The translations under genes and the position numbers were made by a program. 36,893 nucleotides of DNA from the NCBI GenBank assembly GCA_017646765.1, contig JAGCMD010000095.1, positions 1 through 36,893 on the forward strand, written 5' to 3'. Positions 23,444-32,309 of the stretch are shown here, in pieces; positions within the stretch are counted from its first letter, which is position 1, and each line of letters begins with the position of its first letter. The notes beneath the pieces were generated by a model, which was not told the origin of the DNA, searched no databases, and saw only the letters and a list, made by a program, of their open reading frames with translations. Source of the stretch: Elusimicrobiaceae bacterium. Its GTDB lineage: Bacteria; Elusimicrobiota; Elusimicrobia; Elusimicrobiales; Elusimicrobiaceae.

Positions 23444-24313
23444 ATGAAAGGAATTATATTGGCAGGTGGTGCGGGAACGCGGCTTTATCCGGCCTCAAGC
23501 CCGATTTCAAAAATTTTATTACCCGTTTACGATAAGCCCATGATTTATTATCCGCTTTCGGTATTGATGCAAGCGGGTATACGTGAAATTTTAATTATTA
23601 CCAATCCAGAAGATGATGCCAATTTTCGCAAATTGCTCGGCGACGGTAGCAGATGGGGAATTTCTGTTTCCTATAAAATCCAACACGAAAAACGCGGCAT
23701 TGCGGATGCTTTTTTGCTGGGTGAAGAATTTATCGGTTCTGACGCGTGTGCGTTAATTCTAGGCGATAATTTATTCTACGGCAACGGATTTGAAAGTTTA
23801 CTCAAACGCGCCTGTGAAAACAAAAAAGGCGCGACGGTATTTGCCTATGAAGTGGGGGATCCGCACCGCTTTGGCGTGGTGGAATTTGACGCGCAAGGCC
23901 GGGCGGTATCACTGGAAGAAAAACCGGCTGCCCCCAAAAGCCGCTTTGCGGTAACCGGGTTGTATTTTTATGATAATAACGTCGTAAAATACGCCAAAGA
24001 ATTAACGCCGTCCGCCCGCGGTGAATTAGAAATTACCGATTTAAATAAACGTTATTTGCAAGAGAATAATTTGCACGTTCTTACGCTTGAGCGCGGTTTT
24101 GCCTGGCTGGATACCGGCACGCACGAAAGTGTGTTGGAGGCGGCGAATTTTGTGCACAGTATGCAAGTCAATCAAGGCGTGGAAATTGCCTGCCTGGAAG
24201 AAATTGCACTGACAAAAGGGTTTATTACCGAGCAAGAACTTAAAGCACAACTGGCTACATTGCCCGACAATGTGTATTACAATTTTGTGCGCAGCTTGGT
24301 TTCCCAAAAATAG
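23444..24313 (+). CDS. rfbA: Glucose-1-phosphate thymidylyltransferase
   Basis: The 289-residue protein matches RfbA/RmlA throughout: GGAGTRLYP nucleotide-binding loop, [52 protein letters not shown] and [23 protein letters not shown]. It makes dTDP-glucose from dTTP and glucose-1-phosphate, the first step to dTDP-rhamnose and other sugars. An upstream GGAGAGGAACC is its ribosome-binding site. It stands alone, without rfbB, rfbC or rfbD in the window. Confidence 0.95.
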   Translation: MKGIILAGGAGTRLYPASSPISKILLPVYDKPMIYYPLSVLMQAGIREILIITNPEDDANFRKLLGDGSRWGISVSYKIQHEKRGIADAFLLGEEFIGSDACALILGDNLFYGNGFESLLKRACENKKGATVFAYEVGDPHRFGVVEFDAQGRAVSLEEKPAAPKSRFAVTGLYFYDNNVVKYAKELTPSARGELEITDLNKRYLQENNLHVLTLERGFAWLDTGTHESVLEAANFVHSMQVNQGVEIACLEEIALTKGFITEQELKAQLATLPDNVYYNFVRSLVSQK

Positions 24314-24333
24314 TTTTAGGATAGTTGATTAAT

Positions 24334-24366
24334 AAACAAGGCGGCAAAAAATTTGCCGCCTTGTTT
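24334..24366. terminator. Terminator between rfbA and the membrane-protein gene
   Basis: A 15-bp perfect inverted repeat, AAACAAGGCGGCAAA with TTTGCCGCCTTGTTT, has a three-base loop and suits both converging genes. Confidence 0.8.
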
Positions 24367-24389
24367 GCTGTAAGCGGGGGGAAAATAAA

Positions 24390-25130
24390 TTATTGGGGTT
24401 GGGTTTTCTCCCCCATAATCCAGGCGGCCATCCAATAAATCAGCACGCCGTTCCCCAAGAAATCAAATATGGCAAAACCGTCATAAATTAGGTTGATTGT
24501 TAAGATGTTTTCCGGGGGAATATGAGCTGTTAAAGGTTGTACTAATACAAAGGGAATAAGAAAGAGTATGGTTCTGCCAATGAGCCACGCCAAACCCTTT
24601 CCCCAATGTTGTGAGATGCCCAGATACCCGTTCCGGGTACTGCGATTTTCCCATACAGACAAAGCAAATGGAAATAACGCCACAACAGTAACCAGATATT
24701 TCAAAGAGAGATGTAGGATGGAGACAATGGATTTATATTGGGAGTATTGAACAATGGTTATTTGGTTGCTGTCTATGGCCGCAATTCCCCAAATTGAAAG
24801 AAGATACTTGCCCATAAGGACTACAGTAACCAATAAGAGTAAACTGCCCCAAAAAAACCATGGTCGGCTCGTTTTGGCGTCTATTTTTACTTTTCCTGCC
24901 CAATAAATAAAAAATCCAAAAGACAAAGTAATAGGGAACACGAGCAAGCATGAAAACACGGTAATTATTGAAATAAACCAATTATTGTCATAGAGGTTTG
25001 CGGGTAAGATTTTTAGCCAGAGTAATGACGTATACTCAAACATTTTAATAAGAATCACTCCCAGCACCAGGGCTAACCATTTCCATTTATCCCGCTTAAT
25101 CATTTCACATATTTGTTTAAACATGAGCAT
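24390..25130 (-). CDS. Multi-spanning membrane protein of unknown function
   Basis: The start is placed at 25130 because AAAGGAGAAAAA precedes it; a longer reading to 25235 has no ribosome-binding site. The 246-residue protein has six predicted membrane helices with a basic N-terminus and no enzymatic motif. A TATAAT box at about 25160 is its likely promoter. The overall shape is like other small DUF-type polytopic proteins; no family is recognised. Confidence 0.7.
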   Translation of the reverse strand: MLMFKQICEMIKRDKWKWLALVLGVILIKMFEYTSLLWLKILPANLYDNNWFISIITVFSCLLVFPITLSFGFFIYWAGKVKIDAKTSRPWFFWGSLLLLVTVVLMGKYLLSIWGIAAIDSNQITIVQYSQYKSIVSILHLSLKYLVTVVALFPFALSVWENRSTRNGYLGISQHWGKGLAWLIGRTILFLIPFVLVQPLTAHIPPENILTINLIYDGFAIFDFLGNGVLIYWMAAWIMGEKTQPQ

Positions 25131-25274
25131 TTTTTCTCCTTTTTTGTGTGTAGCTCTATTATAACACAAAAGGGGGGGGAGAAGCTCATTTTTTTCTCCC
25201 CTTTTTATTCCCCCGATATTCTTTCTTCCCCCCACTACGCTCCCTGATTAAAGGGGGCGTTTTTTCTGCCTATT

Positions 25275-25515
25275 TTAAGGTAACAGGGGGGTGTTTTTTC
25301 GCACCCTTCGTTGCCACAAGCTAACAGCCCGGATCTCTGGCCTATATGCTAAGCTACATCTGCCCGCTGGGCCGCGGTCTTGGTCTGTTCCGCTGTAAAA
25401 CTTGTCCTTGGCTTTACCCCAACTCTCTTGTTTGTGTTTTCCCGGACCTACCCAAAATCAGCCTGCTCCAAGCCGGTTTCCGGCATATCCCTACTACCCC
25501 TCTTTAGCTTGAAAA
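25275..25515 (-). ncRNA. Candidate complex structured RNA, unassigned
   Basis: A GC-richer block of about 240 bases sits in very AT-rich DNA. CAAGCTAA (25511-25504 on minus) pairs exactly with TTAGCTTG (25324-25317), closing a molecule with GCCGG/CCGGC and GCCC/GGGC hairpins inside. A strong hairpin follows at the 3' side (25279-25315: GGTAAC...GTTGCC enclosing CACCC/GGGTG). A TATAAA box upstream on minus (around 25525-25535) suggests the strand, but no clear T-tract ends it, so orientation is uncertain. tmRNA, RNase P RNA and SRP signatures were not found. Confidence 0.4.
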
Positions 25516-25519
25516 TGAT

Positions 25520-26224
25520 TTTATAATGATTTATAACTCTTTTTGTTTATAAACAATAAAAAAGCTTAAAATATAATGACTTTCAAAAACGCCTATTTTA
25601 TTTTTCCCCATATCCCAGGTACCCTAAAAACGTTCTGGGGCATTTTAGGAGTTTTGGCAAAAAATGCAAAATCAACATAAAATTTGCATTTTTAGGGGAA
25701 ATTTATAAGCAAAAAATCAGACCATATTTTGATATATAATTTGTAAAAAAACACACTGTTTTCCGGAAAACTTTTTGTTGCACGAGTGCTGGAAAACAAA
25801 ATCTATAAAATGTATAAATTTGTATAGAAAAGTATTTATAATTTAAGTATAAATAAAAAATATATAATATTATATATAGGATGTTTTTTTATTCGGAAAT
25901 ACCTACTTTAATTAACATAATAAAAATTATCGTTAGTAATATAAACCTGTCAAATAGTCCCCCCTTTTCCACTAAAAACAGGGGCTTTGATGTTAACAAG
26001 CTGCCAGTTTGTTGATTTTTATTTAAAATTCAAAATATCTAATTCCATAACTTAGATTTTTATATATAAATTGGGAATTATAAAAAATGAAATCTTGTGA
26101 TATTAACTAACCTGTTTGGGGGAGTTTTTGGTTTGCAAAAATGGGGAAATTGTAGAAGTTCTCTCCCCCCTTTGATGAGGCATGATGCTATTGGGGAACT
26201 TGTTGAGGCAATGTATTTAAATGC
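25520..26224. other. AT-rich stretch of about 700 bp without genes
   Basis: No credible reading frame, tRNA or terminator is seen on either strand. The sequence is rich in TATAAA, TTTATAA and short A/T runs, and contains several weak inverted repeats such as TTTGTTTATAAACAA. It could hold a lost gene, replication or partition sites, or only relaxed spacer DNA; DnaA-box clustering is not evident. Confidence 0.5.
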
Positions 26225-26845
26225 TTATAAAAGCCCTTCCGCTTTCTTTTGGGCCAACACGAAGGCGTGGGCTTGCCCGGCTGGAGTTAACTTATACAAA
26301 CGGCTGCGTTTGATTCCCTCGCATTGTAAATAGCCTAGGGATAGGGCGGGGGCAAGCACACGGTCCAGGCGGGGAATTGTAAAACCGGATTTCTCCAGGG
26401 CGCCGGATAGCCACAGCGCGCTGGCGCCTGCTTTGCCTAGCAACGCTTCCCGTCCGGATAGAATAAGCAGGGCGGCTTGGTCGGCAGCTAAGTGCAGCTT
26501 TCGTCTTAGAAAAAGAGACTCCCCCTCTTGTTTGAGTAGTTGTTCCCATAGGCGGCTGTTGTAGACCGGGGGTATTTGGGTGGGGGCCCACGAGGGGTTT
26601 TCTGTCTGTTGGGCAGGTTTGGATTGAGTCGTGTTATTAGCTCGTACGCGTTCCAAGGTGGAGAGATGTCCGATAACGGTTCGGTCTTCCGTAACCCTGT
26701 ACGCGTTCTGAGCAGCCGGCAGCTGCTTTTTAATAAGTGCTAAAAAATAATCGCGTTGTTTTTCTACAAAATCAAGCGTTCCTTCCGCTTCAAATTCTTC
26801 GCCGTTTGCAAATTTAAATCTTATTTTGTGAGTTTCTCCGGTCAT
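26225..26845 (-). CDS. Putative winged-helix regulatory protein
   Basis: I do not recognise a named family. The 206-residue protein has an N-terminal segment with HKIRFKFANGEEFEAEGTLD (a short beta domain), a Pro/Gln-rich linker (about 75-100) and a C-terminal helical part. The end of that part, RLDRVLAPALSLGYLQCEG then YKLTPAGQAHAFVLAQ, looks like a winged helix. A palindrome overlaps its own -35 box, which fits autoregulation. Function is otherwise open. Confidence 0.6.
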   Translation of the reverse strand: MTGETHKIRFKFANGEEFEAEGTLDFVEKQRDYFLALIKKQLPAAQNAYRVTEDRTVIGHLSTLERVRANNTTQSKPAQQTENPSWAPTQIPPVYNSRLWEQLLKQEGESLFLRRKLHLAADQAALLILSGREALLGKAGASALWLSGALEKSGFTIPRLDRVLAPALSLGYLQCEGIKRSRLYKLTPAGQAHAFVLAQKKAEGLL

Positions 26846-27259
26846 GGTTACCCCTGTTTGTTTTTAAGGTGTTTTCCCCAGTTTATCAACTGCCACAAGA
26901 CATATAATAAAAAAGATTTTGACAAATGTCAATATATGTATTTTAAAGACTTTTTATGTCAAAACGTGTGGAAAAGGCCCGTTCTCAGACGGGGAATAAT
27001 AAAATCTGCCCGCTAAAAATTGTTTTTATGTGTGAGAATTACACCGTTTTTTATGTCAAAAAATTCTAATATAACAATGCGGCTTAGATTTTCTCCCTCA
27101 GGCCTGTGGCGAAAATGAAGGCAAAAGTGTCGGCTTGCCAAAAAACTAAAAATAAGCAAATCCCCCCAAAAATCCATTTCGCAAAATCGCCCCCGATTTT
27201 GCGCTGCCGGAAATATCCCCCCGCGCCGGCAAAACTTTAAAAATAGTAAAATAAAATAA
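26846..27259. other. Intergenic region with a perfect 10-bp hairpin
   Basis: Apart from the promoter above, the region holds CGCAAAATCG and CGATTTTGCG (27180-27203) around a four-base loop. No T-run follows. No gene is seen; an apparent minus-strand frame over 27013-27366 overlaps mutY and has no support. Confidence 0.4.
26895..26932 (-). promoter_or_regulatory. Promoter with palindromic operator for the 206-aa regulator
   Basis: On the minus strand TTGACA, a 17-base spacer and TATTAT form a strong promoter. The -35 is one arm of TTGACATTTGTCAA (26932-26919), so a bound dimer would block polymerase. A weak GGGG site precedes the ATG at 26845. Confidence 0.55.
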
Positions 27260-28270
27260 ATGGCAAACTTTACCCAAACCCTGCTCAAGTGGTATAAAAT
27301 CAACAAGCGCGATTTACCTTTCCGCGATACGCATGACGCGTACCGGATTTGGCTGTCCGAAATCATTTTTCAGCAGACGCGCATTTCCCAAGGGTTATCC
27401 TATTACGAAAAATTTGCCGCAAAATTTCCCACTCCCGCTGCGCTCGCCGCGGCGGACGAGGACGAAGTGTTAAAACTTTGGCAGGGGCTTGGGTATTACT
27501 CCCGCGCACGCAATTTGCACGCGGCGGCCAAAAGTATGAAGGGCGTTTTCCCCCGAACTTACGATGGCGTGCGCGCGCTAAAAGGCGTGGGCGACTATAC
27601 CGCCGCGGCGATTTGTTCCATGGCGTACAATATGCCGTATGCGGTGGTAGACGGAAACGTCTATCGTGTGCTTGCGCGGGTTTTTGGCATAACAACCCCC
27701 ATAGACAGTACCGAAGGGAAAAAAGAATTTACCGCGCTGGCACAGAAACTTTTAAATAAAAAACACCCCGGTGATTTTAATCAGGCCATGATGGATTTTG
27801 GCGCGATGGTTTGTACGCCGCAGGCAGCCAGGTGCGAAGGCTGCCCGTTTATTAAAATCTGCGTGGCACGTCGGCAGAATCGCGTAGATGAACTGCCCGT
27901 CAAAGCACAAAAAACAAAAGTGAGCGAGCGGTTTTTCCACTATATATATGTAGAGCAAGGGCCGTTTGTGTGGCTGCACAAGCGCGGTGCGGGCGATATT
28001 TGGCAAAATCTGTATGAACTTCCGCTCGTGGAAACGGCTAAAAAAGGCATGCTGAAAAAATCGCCGACGTGGTGCGGCCGCGCGAAATTATCCCCCGTTG
28101 GGAGTTCGGTTAAACACGTTTTGTCGCACCGCGTTATCTGGGCGCAATTATATAAGGCAGTTCTTCCCCCCGCCGCTCAAGTGCCGCCGCAGTTTTTGCG
28201 CGTAAAAAAATCTTCTTTGGAAAAATACGCCGTGCCGCGTCTGGTGCAAAAACTGTTGGAAAGAATTTAA
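27260..28270 (+). CDS. mutY: A/G-specific adenine DNA glycosylase
   Basis: The 336-residue protein matches MutY. It has SEIIFQQTRISQGLSYYEKF with the catalytic Glu, the helix-hairpin-helix ALKGVGDYTAAAI, the catalytic Asp in AVVDGNVYRVL, and an iron-sulfur cluster spacing C-x6-C-x2-C-x5-C (CTPQAARCEGCPFIKIC). It removes adenine mispaired with 8-oxoguanine. The C-terminal MutT-like 8-oxoG recognition domain is present (about 225-336). No Shine-Dalgarno is seen; a TAAAAT box lies seven bases before the ATG. Confidence 0.95.
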   Translation: MANFTQTLLKWYKINKRDLPFRDTHDAYRIWLSEIIFQQTRISQGLSYYEKFAAKFPTPAALAAADEDEVLKLWQGLGYYSRARNLHAAAKSMKGVFPRTYDGVRALKGVGDYTAAAICSMAYNMPYAVVDGNVYRVLARVFGITTPIDSTEGKKEFTALAQKLLNKKHPGDFNQAMMDFGAMVCTPQAARCEGCPFIKICVARRQNRVDELPVKAQKTKVSERFFHYIYVEQGPFVWLHKRGAGDIWQNLYELPLVETAKKGMLKKSPTWCGRAKLSPVGSSVKHVLSHRVIWAQLYKAVLPPAAQVPPQFLRVKKSSLEKYAVPRLVQKLLERI

Positions 28271-28899
28271 AGGTTAAATGTTTCCCACTGTTTAACAAAA
28301 TCTTTTTTGCGGGTAGCCGCAATTTGGAAAGAGTATTGACAAAAATTTTCCCATCTTCTGTAAATATGTTTTTTTCTCAAAAAATGAACATAATAAACCA
28401 AGGGTACGCAAGCCGCTGATCCTAAATCATTTACCAGTACTGCCCGGTACGAACTGTTTTGTTTCTCCAGCAAAATATTTTCCGGCCAAATTGACATGGT
28501 TACGATTTCATCACTCCATATAGACTCTTTGAGTTTAAGGATGCTTTTATGAATAATAATATCTAGGTTGGAAGTTTTTTTATCTCTTAACCAAACCCCT
28601 AAATTGGGATAGGGAAAATTTTTATCAATTTTAACAAGTTCCCATATATACCCTTGTCCATAATTGGTACAAATAGGGCCATAGAATGCCGGCAAAGAAT
28701 AGGAAGGATGTTTTTTTCTAAAAGGAGTATTTAGATAAAAGATCTCTCGTTTTAAGTCTTTCTCTCCTAATGAGTTATAGGCAATTTTAATACATTTTGT
28801 TTTGTCCGAAGGGTGAAGGAAGCATTTTTTGTGGGTTCCTTGTCCGATAAGAGTGTCGTTTGATAAATATAGGATGTTGTTTTGAGAAGGATTTTTCAT
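28267..28899 (-). CDS. YrbL-family protein (PhoP-regulatory-network YrbL-like)
   Basis: The 210-residue protein resembles YrbL, a kinase-like fold protein. It has IGQGTHKKCFLHPSDKTKCIKI (a glycine-rich loop and lysine like an ATP-binding lobe), LPAFYGPICTNYGQGYIWELV, then the catalytic-loop-like region SIWPENILLEKQ and VNDLGSA. Family members are linked in enterobacteria to PhoP control and LPS-related genes, but their biochemical role is not established. It tail-overlaps mutY by four bases and starts 49 bases after a structured RNA, which may be its leader. GCGAGGTACATAT precedes the ATG. Confidence 0.75.
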   Translation of the reverse strand: MKNPSQNNILYLSNDTLIGQGTHKKCFLHPSDKTKCIKIAYNSLGEKDLKREIFYLNTPFRKKHPSYSLPAFYGPICTNYGQGYIWELVKIDKNFPYPNLGVWLRDKKTSNLDIIIHKSILKLKESIWSDEIVTMSIWPENILLEKQNSSYRAVLVNDLGSAACVPLVYYVHFLRKKHIYRRWENFCQYSFQIAATRKKDFVKQWETFNL

Positions 28900-28947
28900 A
28901 TATGTACCTCGCTAAAAAGTACGGAATCCTTTTCAAACAGCAAGCCC

Positions 28948-29198
28948 AAAAAAACGGCTGCATCATGTTGAGCTACTCGACTAACCCAATATAAACAGCC
29001 GTAGTTTCTTGCCGTTTTAGACGACAAGAAACATTTAGCACTAGACAATTCAGGGATCAGCTGAAAAGTGTAGTGCTTATAACGACTGTTCTTGGAGTCG
29101 AGTAGGCCCCTAGCCTTACAGACTACGAGCGCTTCCTATTTTCATAGGATTCCAAAAACAGAACAAATTGTAGGTCAGGCAGTAAAAACCACCTGACC
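28948..29198 (-). ncRNA. Structured RNA, copy A of a three-member pseudoknotted family
   Basis: About 250 bases follow TATAAT (29209-29204). In order there are: a 5' hairpin AGGTCAGG/CCTGACCT, then CTGTTTTTGGA (29161-29151) with TCCAAGAACAG (29096-29086) enclosing a TCCTAT/ATAGGA hairpin. Next come AGCACTA/TAGTGCT (29077-29071 with 29043-29037), GTTTCTTG/CAAGAAAC, and a terminator ACGGCTG/CAGCCGT (29002-28996 with 28960-28954) plus T7. CTACTCGACT (29105-29096) pairs exactly with AGTCGAGTAG (28982-28973) inside the terminator loop, forming a 10-bp pseudoknot. The YrbL-like gene starts 49 bases downstream on the same strand. Confidence 0.78.
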
Positions 29199-29234
29199 TA
29201 TTTATTATAACAGTTTTTTATAGAAGGTATGCGT

Positions 29235-30212
29235 TTAGTTTTTTATTTCTTTGCCAATACCTGCGTCTTTGGCAATTTTTTTAAGCATGTCGGCAGACGC
29301 TTTTAACGCAAGCGCCTCGTTGCCGTCTAAGGAAATCGGCATTTGCAGTTCCACGCCGTTTTTACCTACTACGGCGGGCATGCTTAGCGTAATATCTTCT
29401 ATGCCGTACGCACCGTGCATTAAATTAGATACGGGAAGAACTGATTTTTCGTCGCGCACAATGGCTTCGCATATTCGTTTAACCGCCATGGCAATTCCGT
29501 AGTATGTGGCTTTTTTGCGTGTAATAATTTCGTACGCGCTTTGTTTGACTTCTTCGGCAATTTTCCGCATGTGTTCGTCGTGGTTGTGTACGCCGCGCAA
29601 ACTGCAAAATTTATGTATCGGCACACCCGCCACATTGGCGGTGCTCCAAACGGCGATTTCGCTGTCGCCGTGTTCGCCGACGATAAACGCGTGCACACTG
29701 CGGCTGTCTACGCCTAAATGATTGCCGAGAATCTCGCGAAAGCGTGCCGTATCTAATACCGTACCCGAGCCAATCACACGGTTTTCCGGTAATCCGCTTA
29801 ATTTAAGCGCGGTGTACGTTAAAATATCTACCGGGTTGGCGACGACGAGTAAAATGCCTTTGTAGTTACGCTTTTTAATTTCCGGGATAATCTGCTTAAA
29901 AATAGCGATGTTTTTTTGCACGAGGTCCAAGCGCGTTTCGCCGGGTTTTTGGTTGGCGCCGGCCGTGATAATAATGATAGCGGCGTCTTTAATATCGTCG
30001 TATGTTCCGGCGTAAATTTTCATCGGGCGCGCGTATGCCTCGCCGTGGGAAATATCCATGGCTTCGCCCTCGGCTTTGCTCGGGTCCGAGTCCAAAAGTA
30101 CCATTTCGCTAAAAAGTCCGCTCTGCATCAGCGCAAAGGCACTCGCCGCGCCTACAAACCCGCAGCCGATAACGGCTACTTTGCGGTCGTTAATTTCACA
30201 ATTTTTCGTCAT
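29235..30212 (-). CDS. ldh: L-lactate dehydrogenase
   Basis: The 325-residue protein has the NAD-binding GCGFVGAASAFALM loop, ITAGANQKPGETRLDL (Gln in the specificity loop, as in lactate rather than malate dehydrogenase, with the catalytic Arg), VANPVDILTY, GSGTVLDTARFR and the catalytic-His motif VGEHGDSEIAVWS. It reduces pyruvate to lactate and regenerates NAD+ in fermentation. It is monocistronic; a terminator of the neighbouring porin gene lies just upstream of its start. No typical Shine-Dalgarno is stronger than AGGGAGAAA before the ATG. Confidence 0.95.
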   Translation of the reverse strand: MTKNCEINDRKVAVIGCGFVGAASAFALMQSGLFSEMVLLDSDPSKAEGEAMDISHGEAYARPMKIYAGTYDDIKDAAIIIITAGANQKPGETRLDLVQKNIAIFKQIIPEIKKRNYKGILLVVANPVDILTYTALKLSGLPENRVIGSGTVLDTARFREILGNHLGVDSRSVHAFIVGEHGDSEIAVWSTANVAGVPIHKFCSLRGVHNHDEHMRKIAEEVKQSAYEIITRKKATYYGIAMAVKRICEAIVRDEKSVLPVSNLMHGAYGIEDITLSMPAVVGKNGVELQMPISLDGNEALALKASADMLKKIAKDAGIGKEIKN

Positions 30213-30243
30213 AGTTTTTCTCCCTTGCGGTATATATTATATG

Positions 30244-30272
30244 AAAAAATACCCGCCCTTGCGGACGGGTAT
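30244..30272 (-). terminator. Terminator of the FadL-like gene
   Basis: ATACCCG and CGGGTAT form a stem (30249-30272), with a minus-strand T-run at 30249-30244. Confidence 0.75.
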
Positions 30273-30294
30273 TTGCATTAAAGTTTTAAGCAAC

Positions 30295-31542
30295 TTAAAA
30301 CTTATACCCGAAGGTAAAGGCGACCATGTCGCTGCGGCCTTCGGAGTATTTCATAGGTGTGTTGAAAAATTGCGAACTTGCTGTTCCGGTTAAATCTTTG
30401 CCGAAGATATGGGCGTAGGCAAAATCCACACTCCATGTATCAGTTTTGTAACCGAAACCACCACTTACGATATGGCGGTCGTCCACCGGTACAAGCGTAT
30501 CCATCGCTTGTTTGTTAATCGGCGATTTATCAAACACATATCCGGCACGTACGGCCCAATTTTTGTTGATCTTATATTCCGTACCGAAGTTTAAGCGGAA
30601 GGTATCTTTATATAATTTTTTGTTGTGGATAGTTGGGGTTGTTTCCGTATCATTGTATTCAATAACGATTTGGTCGTACGCACTCCAGAATGTACCAATG
30701 ATACCCCCTTCCAATATCCAGTTTTCCGTTGGGCGGAAAGAAACGCCGGTAGAAATACTATCGGGCAAGTTAATAGCACCCACGGCATCTGCGTTTAAAA
30801 TGTTAGCAGGAGCAATCAAGTTGGCCCCCGTAGAGGTGTGGATATAACCGTCTAAATTTTGTTTGACTTTGGAGCGGTACATCGCACCGATAGCCCATTT
30901 TTCAGCCCATTCGGGGCGGTAGGTAAGTGAGAAGTTTCCCCCCCAACTTACACCGGTACCATGAATTTCATAGGTGCTTCCGGCAGGCATAATACCGTTG
31001 GAGTTTTGGGTAAAGTCAATCGTCATGGCTTCTAATCCCATAGCCAAAGAAAGTTGTTCATTGGCTTTGACGGCAATAGTAGGTGTGAAAGAGAACGTTT
31101 CCAATTTGACTTTGTAAGCCAAATATCCGCCGCCCCATTCTGCGGGGTTTTGTTTTTTATAGGTGCCGCCCAGTCCGTAGCGGGAGAACATACCAAGCCC
31201 AAACGAAATATCATCACTCCATTTATGGGTAACGTAGAGGTTAGGTAAGAGCCACGTGTCTTTTTTAAGGGTGCTGGATTGTTCTTGTGGTACAATCGGG
31301 TTTGTTCCTACCGTCGTTTTCGCATGCGCTTGTACGGCGGTCATGCCCGCTTGAATTTGCGTACCTTCTAATTCGGTAATGAGGGACGGGTTCGTCGCCA
31401 AAGAGGCCGGCTCGGCGTCGCTTGCCATTACGGCTCCACCCATAGCGGTAGAGCGGCCGCTGTATTCATACAGCGCAAATCCCGCACCGAAAGACATTTC
31501 GGCAATCAGGAGAGTTCCTACTAATACGGCTAGTTTTTTCAT
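30295..31542 (-). CDS. FadL/OmpP1/TodX-family outer-membrane protein
   Basis: A signal peptide (about 1-20) is followed by ALYEYSGRSTAMGGAVMASDAEPASLATNPS, the start typical of the OMPP1/FadL/TodX family. Alternating aromatic and polar strands predict a beta-barrel, and the protein ends in a Phe (FTFGYKF), the outer-membrane insertion signature. The 415-residue length is normal. Such channels take up hydrophobic compounds including fatty acids and aromatics. It shows the cell has an outer membrane. Confidence 0.9.
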   Translation of the reverse strand: MKKLAVLVGTLLIAEMSFGAGFALYEYSGRSTAMGGAVMASDAEPASLATNPSLITELEGTQIQAGMTAVQAHAKTTVGTNPIVPQEQSSTLKKDTWLLPNLYVTHKWSDDISFGLGMFSRYGLGGTYKKQNPAEWGGGYLAYKVKLETFSFTPTIAVKANEQLSLAMGLEAMTIDFTQNSNGIMPAGSTYEIHGTGVSWGGNFSLTYRPEWAEKWAIGAMYRSKVKQNLDGYIHTSTGANLIAPANILNADAVGAINLPDSISTGVSFRPTENWILEGGIIGTFWSAYDQIVIEYNDTETTPTIHNKKLYKDTFRLNFGTEYKINKNWAVRAGYVFDKSPINKQAMDTLVPVDDRHIVSGGFGYKTDTWSVDFAYAHIFGKDLTGTASSQFFNTPMKYSEGRSDMVAFTFGYKF

Positions 31543-31568
31543 AATTTTTTCCTTATCTTACAAAGATA

Positions 31569-31620
31569 GAAAAACGGCCCATTTCCCCCCTTACCGGCGG
31601 GTAAAACAGGCCGTTTTTTT
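31569..31620 (-). terminator. Terminator between TPR gene and FadL-like gene
   Basis: AAAACGGCC pairs with GGCCGTTTT around a variable loop containing TTACC/GGTAA. The T-run is on the minus side after the TPR stop. Confidence 0.7.
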
Positions 31621-32273
31621 TATTTCTGAAGTTGTGAGATTTTGTCTTTGGCGAGTGTGCCAAAGTAGGTTTTGGTGTGATTTTCCAAGAGGTATTTGTA
31701 ATTTTCCAACGCGGCGGCTTTTTGCCCGGCGAGTTCTTGGCTCATGGCCAACGTCAAATACGCCTGCGGCAAAGCAAAGCTTCTGGAATTTTTTTCAATA
31801 AAGTTTTTGGCTACGGCAATAGAGCCGTTATAGTCTTTGGTGGCTTGTAAGGCAGCGGCTAACGACAGGGCCGCTACGGTGTTGACCGTTTCGTTAGAAG
31901 AATCAACCAATTTCTTATATACTTCAGCCGCTTGCGCATAGTTCTCTTTTGAATATAAAATATCGGCTTTTAATAGTTGGGCATATTCGGCAGCCGGTGT
32001 ATTTTTAAAATTTTCGGCAACGGCGTCTAATTCTTTAAACCCTTTTTGCTCATCTTGCATAAGAACAAGCTGCGCGTTGTAATACGCCGCCCACGAGCTT
32101 TCCGTTAGAGTTTTGCAGTGGTTAACGTAAACAGATACGCCGACAATAACTAAAATTACTGCGGCCAGCGCGATCAGCACGCGCGATTGATGGGCTTTAT
32201 AAAAACGGACAAGTTTAGATAAACCTTCCGTTAAAAAATCTTTTTCCGCCGGGGCGGTAGTTTGTTTGTTCAT
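31620..32273 (-). CDS. Membrane-anchored TPR protein (YfgM-like)
   Basis: The 217-residue protein has a cytoplasmic N-terminus of about 30 residues, one transmembrane helix (about 34-54) and then TPR-like helix pairs, for example AEYAQLLKADILYSKENYAQ and ALPQAYLTLAMSQELAGQK. This layout is that of YfgM/TPR_21-type proteins, which interact with the Sec translocon or envelope chaperones. Exact role is inference. It starts 37 bp from the dCMP deaminase gene. Confidence 0.8.
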   Translation of the reverse strand: MNKQTTAPAEKDFLTEGLSKLVRFYKAHQSRVLIALAAVILVIVGVSVYVNHCKTLTESSWAAYYNAQLVLMQDEQKGFKELDAVAENFKNTPAAEYAQLLKADILYSKENYAQAAEVYKKLVDSSNETVNTVAALSLAAALQATKDYNGSIAVAKNFIEKNSRSFALPQAYLTLAMSQELAGQKAAALENYKYLLENHTKTYFGTLAKDKISQLQK

Positions 32274-32309
32274 ACTTATATTATAGTAAATTTAGCGCTT
32301 GCGTACACA

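Noticed and set aside
25275-25515. tmRNA, RNase P RNA or SRP RNA
   Set aside because: No tRNA-like end with GGTTCGA, no GAAAGTCCGGGC-type core and no GGAAGNAGC-type tip were found on either strand.
25520-26960. Chromosomal replication origin
   Set aside because: The DNA is AT-rich, but only one DnaA-box-like sequence (TTTTCCACA, near 26957) was seen and no dnaA, dnaN or gidA gene is near.
27013-27366. 117-codon minus-strand frame overlapping the mutY start
   Set aside because: No ribosome-binding site, no recognisable domain and a 100-bp overlap with a solid gene.
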